Shown here: positions 1 to 6,867 of the stretch, one piece after another
Position numbering within the stretch: the stretch's first letter is position 1
Layout of the letters: each line of letters starts with the position of its first letter
Assembly: GCA_023450835.1 (NCBI GenBank)
Contig: JAEXGM010000077.1
Location: 1 to 11,444 of the forward strand
Direction of reading: 5' to 3'
Source of the DNA: Bacillota bacterium
GTDB taxonomy: Bacteria > Bacillota > Clostridia > Lachnospirales > Lachnospiraceae
DNA length: 11,444 bases
Translations under genes and position numbers: made by a program
Notes under the pieces: model-generated
Seen by the model: the letters and a program-made list of their open reading frames with translations, nothing else
What the model was told of the DNA's origin: nothing
Databases searched by the model: none

Positions 1-126
1 AAAATGCGGGAATTAACCATAAATAATTGAAATATTTCTATAAAAATTGAAAATAAAAAAAGGATTCAGGAAGTTTTAGTGGAATATTAATAATATAAGC
101 ATTAATCTGAAAGAAAGGAGAAGTAT

Positions 127-1185
127 ATGTTCGATGAACTTAATGATATAAAAAATGACAAACCAGATAAACCTCTTGGCATGCGTGAGAAGTTAGAAAG
201 GCGGGAACATGATTTTTTAAGTCCTTATGCCTCTTTTAGTGACAGTTCTTTGGGAAGAGATATTTATGAGGAACCATGTGATATCAGGCCCATTTATCAG
301 AGGGACAGAGACCGTATTCTTCACTCCAAATCTTTTCGCAGATTAAAGCACAAGACCCAGGTGTTTTTGGCACCGGAGGGAGATCATTACCGCACAAGAC
401 TTACCCATACCTTGGAAGTATCCCAGAATGCCAGGACTATTGCCAGAGCTTTAAGGCTCAATGAGGATTTGACAGAGGCCATTGCTCTGGGCCATGATTT
501 AGGGCATACTCCTTTTGGCCACGCAGGAGAAAGAGCATTAAATTCCATTTGTCCGGAAGGCTTTGAGCATCATCTGCAAAGCATCCGTGTAGTAGAGCTG
601 CTTGAAAACCACGGGAAAGGGTTAAATCTTACCAGAGAAGTCAGAGACGGCATAGTAAATCATCAGACCAAAGGCGTGCCGATGACTCTGGAAGGAAAGA
701 TTGTAAGACTTTCCGATAAGATTGCTTACATTAACCATGATATTGATGATGCCATCAGAGGACATATTATGGAAGAAGAGGATATTCCAAAGGAATACAC
801 CGATATATTAGGACACAGTTCCAGAGAACGTTTAAATACTTTGATACATGATATTGTAAGCAGCAGTGAGGATAAGGAAGATATCTTCATGTCCCCTGCT
901 ATTGAAACGGCCATGTTTGGCATGAGAAAATACATGTTTTACAGTGTATATACCAATCCCAAAGCAAAAGGAGAAGAACAAAAGGCAGAATCCATGCTGA
1001 AGTTTCTTTTTGAATATTACAGTAAGAATCTGGAGCTGTTACCGGAGGAATACCTGAATATGGTAAAGGAAAAAGGACAAAAGGAAGCAAGAGTTGTGTG
1101 CGACTACATAGCAGGCATGACAGACCGCTTTGCTGTTGCTAAATTCAAAGAAATTGCTATTCCAAGGTCCTGGAGCGTATATTAA
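127..1185 (+). CDS. dgt: dGTP triphosphohydrolase-like HD-domain protein
   Basis: A 352-residue protein of the deoxyguanosinetriphosphate triphosphohydrolase-like HD family, whose characterised members cleave dNTPs to the nucleoside plus tripolyphosphate in the cytoplasm. The metal-binding HD signature is complete: H94 in RLTHTLEV, H123-D124 in GHDLGHTPFGH, and D197 in LSDKIAYINHDID. The N-terminal segment RDRDRILHSKSFRRLKHKTQ (about 59-78) is also typical of the family. The length fits the short clostridial type. The start is supported by AAAGGAG at 114-120, about six bases before ATG. The gene ends 35 bp before dnaG, and in many Clostridia this gene sits directly ahead of dnaG-rpoD, so co-transcription and a role in nucleotide-pool control around replication are reasonable inferences. 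Substrate preference among dNTPs cannot be read from the sequence. The upstream 126 bp is AT-rich and I see no convincing promoter there. Confidence 0.95.
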   Translation: MFDELNDIKNDKPDKPLGMREKLERREHDFLSPYASFSDSSLGRDIYEEPCDIRPIYQRDRDRILHSKSFRRLKHKTQVFLAPEGDHYRTRLTHTLEVSQNARTIARALRLNEDLTEAIALGHDLGHTPFGHAGERALNSICPEGFEHHLQSIRVVELLENHGKGLNLTREVRDGIVNHQTKGVPMTLEGKIVRLSDKIAYINHDIDDAIRGHIMEEEDIPKEYTDILGHSSRERLNTLIHDIVSSSEDKEDIFMSPAIETAMFGMRKYMFYSVYTNPKAKGEEQKAESMLKFLFEYYSKNLELLPEEYLNMVKEKGQKEARVVCDYIAGMTDRFAVAKFKEIAIPRSWSVY

Positions 1186-1220
1186 TTGCAGTAAACCGAT
1201 AGGAAGGAAAAGGAGCACCC

Positions 1221-3020
1221 ATGTTTTATCCGGATGAACTGGTAGAAGAAATCAGACAGAAGAACGACATAGTAGACGTAATCAGTTCCTATGTGAAATT
1301 ACAGCGAAAGGGCAGCAGCCATATGGGCCTTTGCCCCTTTCACAATGAGAAATCCCCTTCCTTTAGCGTAAGTGCCTCAAAGCAGATGTACCATTGCTTT
1401 GGCTGCGGCGTGGGAGGTAATGTATTTACCTTCCTGATGGAATATGAGAATTATTCCTTTGTAGAAGCTCTAAAGCATCTGGCGGGAAGAGCAGGGGTTA
1501 CACTGCCGGAAGCAGAAATCAGTGAAGAAGCGAAGCGTCAGGCCGGTATCAAGGCAAGACTTTTAGAGATTAATAAAGAGGCGGCAAAATATTACTATTT
1601 CCAATTGAAGTCGGCAAGAGGACAAGCTGCCTTGGAGTATCTTACCAGGCGCCAGCTTTCGGAGGAAACCATTAAGAAATTCGGGCTTGGGTACTCCAAT
1701 CAGACCGGAGACGATATTTACCGTTATTTAAAACATCTGGGCTATGAGGATGATATCTTAAGAGAATCCGGACTAATTAGCTTTGATGAAAAGCATAGAG
1801 TATATGATAAGTTTTGGAACCGTGTTATGTTTCCGATTATGGATGCCAACAACCGGGTTATCGGTTTTGGTGGAAGAGTAATGGGCGATGGGCTGCCTAA
1901 ATACTTAAATTCTCCGGAAACAAAGCTCTTTGATAAGAGCAGGAACCTCTACGGTCTTAACTTTGCCAGGACTTCCAGAAAACCGAACTTTCTTATCTGT
2001 GAGGGCTATATGGATGTTATTGCGCTTCACCAGGCGGGTTTTACCAATGCGGTAGCCTCTCTCGGAACAGCTTTTACCGGGCTGCAGGCCAATCTGATAA
2101 AGCGTTATACCACAGAGGTGCTTTTAACCTATGACAGCGATGAAGCAGGTACAAAAGCCGCCCTTCGTGCAATCCCTATCCTAAAGGAAGCGGGACTTAC
2201 GGTTAAAGTCATTAACATGAAGCCCTATAAGGACCCGGATGAATTCATCAAAGCCCTGGGAGCAGAGGAGTTTCAGAAGAGAATTGACGGGGCTAAGAAT
2301 TCCTTCCTCTTTGAGGTGGAAGTTATGGAAAATGATTACGACATGAATGATCCGGAGCAAAAAACAAAGTTTTTTAATGAAATTGCAAAGAAAATGCTGC
2401 AATTTACAGAGGAAATAGAGAGAAATATTTATATCGAAGCAGTATCTAAAAAATATGAAACCGGTTTTGACAATTTGAGAAAGTTAGTAAACAGTTATGG
2501 AGCAAGACTTGGGACGGGGGATAGCTACAGACCGAAGGAATATACAGGAAGAGGGAAGGACAAAGAACCGTCCGGCAAGAATTCACCCGCTCACGGAATG
2601 CGGCAGTCTCAAAGGATACTTCTAACCTGGTTAATTGAAGATTTAAGGCTCTTTGAAAAGATAAAGGGGATTATTTCACCGGCTGATTTTACGGAGGCTT
2701 TATATAAGCAGGCAGCAGAGCTCTTATTTGAGCAATACAACAAGGAAGGAAAGGTAACGCCTGCCAAGATTTTAAATCACTTTGAAAGTAAGGAAGAGCA
2801 AAAGGAAGCTGCGGCTTTGTTTAGTTTGGAGCTTAGCAATGAGATGAGTGCCAAGGAAAAGGAAAAGGCTTTAAATGAGACTGTTATGAGAATTAAGAAG
2901 AACAGTCTGGATATACAAAGCAAAGAAGCTATTGAAAAGAATGATGCTCAGAACCTGCAGGTTATCATCAAAGCACAGATGGATTTACAGAAATTGCATA
3001 TTTCCCTTACCGATGGTTAA
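1221..3020 (+). CDS. dnaG: DNA primase DnaG
   Basis: A 599-residue bacterial primase, which makes RNA primers for lagging-strand synthesis in partnership with the DnaB helicase. The N-terminal CHC2 zinc finger is intact (C38-P-F-H41 and C59-F-G-C62). The primase core follows (about 120-250, with IGFGGRVM), then the TOPRIM metal-binding catalytic domain with E261 in CEGYMDV and D305/D307 in TYDSDEAG. The C-terminal part (about 450-599) is variable and charged, as expected for the helicase-binding domain. Length is normal. The purine-rich site AGGAAGGAAAAGGAG just upstream fixes the ATG at 1221. It follows the dGTPase gene by 35 bp and precedes rpoD by 197 bp, the classical macromolecular-synthesis arrangement of primase next to the primary sigma factor. 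Confidence 0.98.
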   Translation: MFYPDELVEEIRQKNDIVDVISSYVKLQRKGSSHMGLCPFHNEKSPSFSVSASKQMYHCFGCGVGGNVFTFLMEYENYSFVEALKHLAGRAGVTLPEAEISEEAKRQAGIKARLLEINKEAAKYYYFQLKSARGQAALEYLTRRQLSEETIKKFGLGYSNQTGDDIYRYLKHLGYEDDILRESGLISFDEKHRVYDKFWNRVMFPIMDANNRVIGFGGRVMGDGLPKYLNSPETKLFDKSRNLYGLNFARTSRKPNFLICEGYMDVIALHQAGFTNAVASLGTAFTGLQANLIKRYTTEVLLTYDSDEAGTKAALRAIPILKEAGLTVKVINMKPYKDPDEFIKALGAEEFQKRIDGAKNSFLFEVEVMENDYDMNDPEQKTKFFNEIAKKMLQFTEEIERNIYIEAVSKKYETGFDNLRKLVNSYGARLGTGDSYRPKEYTGRGKDKEPSGKNSPAHGMRQSQRILLTWLIEDLRLFEKIKGIISPADFTEALYKQAAELLFEQYNKEGKVTPAKILNHFESKEEQKEAAALFSLELSNEMSAKEKEKALNETVMRIKKNSLDIQSKEAIEKNDAQNLQVIIKAQMDLQKLHISLTDG

Positions 3021-3035
3021 AATACTATTAAGATT

Positions 3036-3067
3036 TTATGCATCAGGTTTGCTTATATGGTGCATAA
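3036..3067 (+). other. Inverted repeat after dnaG (hairpin 1)
   Basis: TTATGCATCA (3036-3045) pairs with TGGTGCATAA (3058-3067) over 10 bp with one G-U pair and a 12-nt loop. It begins 15 bp after the dnaG stop. There is no U-run after it, so it is not a convincing intrinsic terminator. It could be an mRNA processing or stability element separating dnaG from rpoD expression. That role is inference only. Confidence 0.5.
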
Positions 3068-3076
3068 ACAGACTTG

Positions 3077-3167
3077 GCTTCGTGTGAAGATAAAAGGAAA
3101 GTTTCCACGCACAAATATGCGCCGGCCGCCATATTTACGGCACGCTGGCCGCGTATGCTTCGTGTGA
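3077..3167 (+). repeat. 11-bp direct repeat pair GCTTCGTGTGA
   Basis: The 11-mer GCTTCGTGTGA occurs exactly at 3077-3087 and 3157-3167, 80 bp apart. The first copy lies in a small CTTC-GTGT-GAAG hairpin (3078-3089). The second runs into the palindrome at 3162-3187. Together they bracket the GC-rich hairpin at 3115-3156. They could be paired protein-binding sites or the edges of a repetitive element; nothing here tells which. Confidence 0.5.
3115..3156 (+). repeat. GC-rich hairpin in dnaG-rpoD gap (hairpin 2)
   Basis: ATATGCG (3115-3121) pairs with CGCGTAT (3150-3156). CCGGC (3122-3126) pairs with GCTGG (3144-3148) across a one-base bulge, and an inner GCC/GGC pair closes an 8-nt loop. Two G-U pairs are used. 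The segment is much richer in G+C than the surrounding DNA, which suggests either selected structure or an inserted repetitive palindrome. No U-tract follows, so it does not look like a terminator for dnaG. Confidence 0.5.
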
Positions 3168-3187
3168 GATATCCGGATATTTCACAC
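3162..3187 (+). promoter_or_regulatory. 26-bp near-perfect palindrome upstream of rpoD
   Basis: GTGTGAGATATCC (3162-3174) is followed without a spacer by GGATATTTCACAC (3175-3187), symmetric at 12 of 13 positions, and the odd one forms a G-U pair in RNA. The zero-length centre is more like a dimeric DNA-binding site than an RNA hairpin. It ends 14 bp before the AGGAGG ribosome-binding site of rpoD. An operator or mRNA element controlling rpoD is possible but unproven. Confidence 0.4.
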
Positions 3188-3217
3188 ATTACTGCAAAAC
3201 AGGAGGATGGATAAATA

Positions 3218-4306
3218 ATGGATGAGAATATGGTTAAATTCACGGAAAAGTTAAAAGAGCTTCTGGTATTTGCTAAAAAGAAAAAAAACGTTCTGGAATT
3301 TCAGGAAATTAATGATTTTTTTGCGGATTTTGAACTGGACTCCGTTATGATTGAAAGAATCTATGAATTCCTGGAATTAAATAATGTGGATGTTCTCCGC
3401 ATCACAGAAGAAGAGGATATTCTTCTGGAGGATGAGGAGGACTTGGAAGAAATCGATTTTTCCATACCGGAAGGCATCGCTATAGATGATCCGGTAAGAA
3501 TGTATTTGAAAGAAATCGGAAAGGTTCCGCTGCTTAGTGCCGATGAAGAGATTGAGCTTGCCAGAAGAATGAAGGTTGGAGATACAGAAGCTAAAAAGAG
3601 GCTTGCAGAGGCCAACTTAAGGCTGGTAGTAAGCATTGCAAAGCGTTATGTAGGCAGAGGTATGATGTTCCTTGACCTGATTCAGGAAGGAAATCTCGGG
3701 CTTATTAAAGCAGTGGAGAAGTTCGATTATACGAAAGGCTTTAAGTTCAGTACCTATGCCACCTGGTGGATAAGACAAGCTATCACCAGAGCCATAGCAG
3801 ACCAGGCGAGAACTATCCGAATTCCTGTTCATATGGTGGAGACTATTAATAAGCTTATCCGTGTCCAGAGACAGTTGCTCCAGGAACTTGGGAGAGAACC
3901 AACGCCGGAAGAGATATCAGAGGAAATGAATGTACCGGTTGAACGTGTGAGGGAAATTCAGAAGATATCCCAGGAACCGGTTTCTTTAGAGACGCCGATT
4001 GGTGAGGAAGAAGACAGCCATCTGGGAGATTTCATTCAGGATGACAATGTGCCGGTACCTGCCGACGCAGCAGCTTTTACCTTGCTCAAAGAGCAGCTCT
4101 TGGATGTACTTGGAACTTTAACGGACAGGGAGCAGAAGGTGTTAAGACTTCGCTTCGGGCTGGATGACGGAAGGGCAAGGACCTTGGAAGAAGTAGGTAA
4201 GGAGTTTAATGTTACCAGAGAGAGAATCCGTCAGATAGAGGCTAAAGCTCTGAGAAAATTAAGGCACCCAAGCCGCAGCCGTAAATTAAAAGACTACTTG
4301 GAATGA
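3218..4306 (+). CDS. rpoD: Primary RNA polymerase sigma factor (sigma-70/SigA)
   Basis: A 362-residue housekeeping sigma factor that directs core RNA polymerase to -10/-35 promoters. A short, acidic N-terminal region (E/D-rich around 65-90) stands in for a long region 1.1, as usual in Firmicutes. Region 1.2 begins near residue 90 (DDPVRMYLKEIGKVPLL). Region 2 covers about 133-200 with NLRLVVSIAKRYVGRGM and T182-W-W-I-R-Q, which bind and melt the -10 element. Region 3 follows, and region 4 carries the -35-binding helix-turn-helix (about 322-345, TLEEVGKEFNVTRERIRQI). AGGAGG at 3201-3206 lies 11 bases before ATG 3218. The promoter-like elements upstream of rnpB are what this protein would be expected to recognise. 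It follows dnaG, and trmK starts 18 bp after its stop, so trmK is probably co-transcribed. Confidence 0.98.
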   Translation: MDENMVKFTEKLKELLVFAKKKKNVLEFQEINDFFADFELDSVMIERIYEFLELNNVDVLRITEEEDILLEDEEDLEEIDFSIPEGIAIDDPVRMYLKEIGKVPLLSADEEIELARRMKVGDTEAKKRLAEANLRLVVSIAKRYVGRGMMFLDLIQEGNLGLIKAVEKFDYTKGFKFSTYATWWIRQAITRAIADQARTIRIPVHMVETINKLIRVQRQLLQELGREPTPEEISEEMNVPVERVREIQKISQEPVSLETPIGEEEDSHLGDFIQDDNVPVPADAAAFTLLKEQLLDVLGTLTDREQKVLRLRFGLDDGRARTLEEVGKEFNVTRERIRQIEAKALRKLRHPSRSRKLKDYLE

Positions 4307-4323
4307 TGAGGACATGTTTGTAA

Positions 4324-5025
4324 ATGCAATTATCAAATAGACTAAAGACTGTAGCAGATACTGTTACAAAGGGTAACAGGGTTGCAGATGTAGGATGCGA
4401 CCATGCCTACATAGCCATATATCTGGCGGAGAACGACATAGCACCGGGTGTAATTGCCATGGATGTAAACAAAGGACCTTTAAGCAAAGCAAAGGAAAAT
4501 ATCCGGCTTTGGGGACTTGCTGAGAGGATAGAGACCAGACTTTCTGACGGGCTTTCTAAGCTTAATCCTGGTGAAGCGGATTCTATTGTAATTGCCGGTA
4601 TGGGTGGAAGCCTGATGGTCAGGATATTAAGAGAGGGAGAGCAATCTCTTGAAGGAGTAAGGGAACTGGTGCTGCAGCCGCAGTCTGAGATTTTTCTTTT
4701 GCGCCGCTATCTTCATGAAAAAGAGTATACAATACAGTCGGAAAAAATGGTCAAAGAAGATGAGAAATTCTATGTGATTATAAAGGCTGTAAAGACGGAA
4801 GAAACGGAAATATATGATGAGGATTTATATTATCTCTATGGAAAGTTCCTCTTAGAGAGTGAAGAGCCTGTCGTAAAGGAATATCTGGAAAGAGAAAAGC
4901 GTTTGAAGCTTCAGGTAAAAGAAGCATTATCACAACCTGCGACAACAGGAAGCGTGAAAAGATTGGAAGAAATAGAGGAGGAGCTTTCTGGTGTGGAGAA
5001 AGCCCTGAGTTATTTCAAAAAATAA
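4324..5025 (+). CDS. trmK: tRNA (adenine(22)-N(1))-methyltransferase TrmK
   Basis: A 233-residue SAM-dependent methyltransferase of the TrmK (B. subtilis YqfN) family, which makes m1A at position 22 of tRNA. The Rossmann SAM-binding motif is VADVGCDHAYIAIYL (about 20-34). An acidic ribose-binding residue is visible at D47 in AMDVN, and the family motif AGMGG is at 91-95, followed by LQPQ. The C-terminal third is charged and helical, like the coiled-coil extension of this family. An in-frame TAA immediately before ATG 4324 excludes a longer form, and a GAGG site lies about 11 bases upstream. The gene is 17 bp from rpoD and likely shares its transcript. In B. subtilis this gene is followed by a Nif3-like gene (yqfO), which is absent from this place here. 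Confidence 0.93.
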   Translation: MQLSNRLKTVADTVTKGNRVADVGCDHAYIAIYLAENDIAPGVIAMDVNKGPLSKAKENIRLWGLAERIETRLSDGLSKLNPGEADSIVIAGMGGSLMVRILREGEQSLEGVRELVLQPQSEIFLLRRYLHEKEYTIQSEKMVKEDEKFYVIIKAVKTEETEIYDEDLYYLYGKFLLESEEPVVKEYLEREKRLKLQVKEALSQPATTGSVKRLEEIEEELSGVEKALSYFKK

Positions 5026-5026
5026 A

Positions 5027-5055
5027 GTGTTTTATCTGAGAAAAGAGAATATAAT
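5027..5055 (+). promoter_or_regulatory. Candidate promoter for the nucleoside kinase gene
   Basis: A perfect -10 hexamer TATAAT lies at 5050-5055 in the 114-bp gap after trmK. At 17 bp spacing the -35 position (5027-5032) reads GTGTTT, a poor match. The site would leave a leader of about 80 nt before the ATG at 5140. It is plausible as a weak internal promoter only. Confidence 0.35.
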
Positions 5056-5139
5056 GTTTAACAAAGAATATCCATCTGATTATTCGGGTTATCGAATAGT
5101 CAGGTGGAGCTTTGAGTATAGGGCAGGAAAGAGGTTAAA

Positions 5140-6801
5140 ATGGAAGAAATCGTAAAGGTTGAAATAGATGGTGTTATAAAAGAATATCCCATAGGGAAAA
5201 GTTTTCTTGAAATCAGCCGTGAATATACACCGAAAGACGGTGGGGATTTTATCCTGGCACTGGTAAATAATAAGCTTAGGGAACTTACCAAGAAAGTGGA
5301 GAAGGATTGCAGGATACGCTTTGTCACCACCTCGGAGGATGCCGGGCATAAAACTTACACCAGAGGTATGATTCTGGTATTTATGAAAGCAATTTACAGT
5401 ATCGTCGGAAGAGAAAACATTACAAAAGTATCCGTTGATTATTCATTGAAAGAAGGTATCTACTGCCAGCCGAATATGAAGGTGCCGGTAACAAAGGAAC
5501 TGACAGACAGGATTCGAGCAAAGATGCAGGAATATGTGTCAAAAGACCTTCCTTTTGTTAAGAAAACCATTGGCACCGATGATGCTATCGAGCTATTTAA
5601 ATCCTATGGCATGTACGATAAAGAGAAACTTTTTCGTTACCGCCGTGTTTCCAAGACAAATATATATAATCTGGAAGGCTTCGAAGATTACTACTATGGC
5701 TACATGCCGCCAAGTACCGGCATGCTGACATGGTTTGATGTAATACCCCAGGAAGAGGGAATCGTACTGCTCCTGCCGGATGGAAAAACACCAAAGGAAA
5801 TAAAGCCCTTTGAAGTGCCGCAGAAGTTATACCATACCTTAAAGGAATCCAATATATGGGCGGAGACCATGGAAATTGATACGGTAGGAGCTTTGAATGA
5901 AGCCATTGTAGCAGGTAAGATGAATGAGCTGATTCTGACCCAGGAGATGTTCCAGGAGATGAAAATCGGTGAAATTGCAGCCATGATTAAGGAATCCGGA
6001 AAGAAGCTGGTCATGATTGCAGGTCCCTCTTCTTCGGGAAAGACTACTTTTTCCCACCGGTTATCCATTCAGCTTAAGACCCACGGCCTAACTCCGCATC
6101 CCATCGGAGTAGATAATTATTTTGTTGAGAGAGATCTGACCCCCTTGGATGAGTATGGAAAACCCAACTTTGAAGCATTGGAATCCATAGATACAGAAAC
6201 CTTTAACAGAGATATGACCGCCCTGTTAGACGGAAAGACAGTTGAAATTCCGGTATTTAACTTTGTGACTGGACACCGTGAATACAAGGGGGATTTCCTG
6301 ACCCTTGGGGCCAACGACATTCTGGTAATCGAAGGAATCCATGGTTTAAATGATAAACTTTCTTATAGCTTGCCAAAGGAAAGCAAGTTTAAGATCTATA
6401 TCAGCGCTCTTACAGCTCTTAATATTGATGAACATAATCGCATACCGACCACGGACCTAAGGCTTTTAAGGAGACTTGTGCGGGATGCCAGAACCAGAGG
6501 CGCGGACGGAGCCAAAACCATCGGTATGTGGCCTTCTGTCAGAAGAGGGGAAGAGGAGAACATATTTCCTTACCAGGAAGAGGCGGATGTTATGTTTAAT
6601 TCTGCCCTGATTTATGAACTTTCCATCCTGAAATCCTATGCAGAGCCGGTATTATTTAGCGTCAGACGTGATTGTGAGGAATATATAGAAGCCAAGAGAA
6701 TGTTAAAATTCCTGGATTATTTCCTGGGTGTAAACAGTGATGTAGTGCCAAAACATTCAATTTTAAAAGAATTTATCGGCGGGAGCTGTTTTAATGTGTA
6801 G
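5140..6801 (+). CDS. Nucleoside (uridine-type) kinase with TGS/ThrRS-like N-terminal half
   Basis: A 553-residue two-part protein. Residues 1-65 resemble a TGS domain, and about 66-250 resemble the second additional (editing-like) domain of threonyl-tRNA synthetase, with no aminoacylation core. The C-terminal half is a P-loop kinase of the uridine kinase/phosphoribulokinase family. It has Walker A GPSSSGKTT (295-303), the acceptor-binding motif VDNYF (D325), the strand motif VIEGIHGLND (E398) and an Arg-rich lid RRLVRDARTRG. The expected reaction is phosphorylation of a nucleoside in pyrimidine salvage, but the true substrate is not decided by sequence. AAAGAGG five bases before ATG 5140 supports the start. 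No terminator is seen after the stop; the rnpB promoter begins 28 bp later. This fusion is an established family in Clostridia and some other anaerobes, often annotated simply as nucleoside kinase or uridine kinase. Confidence 0.88.
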   Translation: MEEIVKVEIDGVIKEYPIGKSFLEISREYTPKDGGDFILALVNNKLRELTKKVEKDCRIRFVTTSEDAGHKTYTRGMILVFMKAIYSIVGRENITKVSVDYSLKEGIYCQPNMKVPVTKELTDRIRAKMQEYVSKDLPFVKKTIGTDDAIELFKSYGMYDKEKLFRYRRVSKTNIYNLEGFEDYYYGYMPPSTGMLTWFDVIPQEEGIVLLLPDGKTPKEIKPFEVPQKLYHTLKESNIWAETMEIDTVGALNEAIVAGKMNELILTQEMFQEMKIGEIAAMIKESGKKLVMIAGPSSSGKTTFSHRLSIQLKTHGLTPHPIGVDNYFVERDLTPLDEYGKPNFEALESIDTETFNRDMTALLDGKTVEIPVFNFVTGHREYKGDFLTLGANDILVIEGIHGLNDKLSYSLPKESKFKIYISALTALNIDEHNRIPTTDLRLLRRLVRDARTRGADGAKTIGMWPSVRRGEEENIFPYQEEADVMFNSALIYELSILKSYAEPVLFSVRRDCEEYIEAKRMLKFLDYFLGVNSDVVPKHSILKEFIGGSCFNV

Positions 6802-6829
6802 GAAAATCTCTTTTAACTTGTGTTAGCTC

Positions 6830-6858
6830 TTTACATTGTCTGCCTTTCATGTTAGAAT
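6830..6858 (+). promoter_or_regulatory. rnpB promoter
   Basis: TTTACA (6830-6835) and TAGAAT (6853-6858) are separated by exactly 17 bp, a near-consensus sigma-A promoter. A start 7-10 bases after the -10 element falls at about 6865-6868, which coincides with the 5' strand of the P1 helix of RNase P RNA. The match between predicted start and mature 5' end is strong support. Confidence 0.85.
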
Positions 6859-6867
6859 AACAATTCG

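Noticed and set aside
3207..3218. Minimal frame ATG-GAT-AAA-TAA overlapping the rpoD start as TAATG
   Set aside because: Its ATG directly abuts the AGGAGG site with no spacing, so ribosome initiation there is unlikely; probably coincidence.
3043..3243. 66-codon - strand frame in the dnaG-rpoD gap
   Set aside because: It runs across the inverted repeats and into rpoD, has no clear ribosome-binding site and no known family. The palindromes explain the lack of stops better than coding does.
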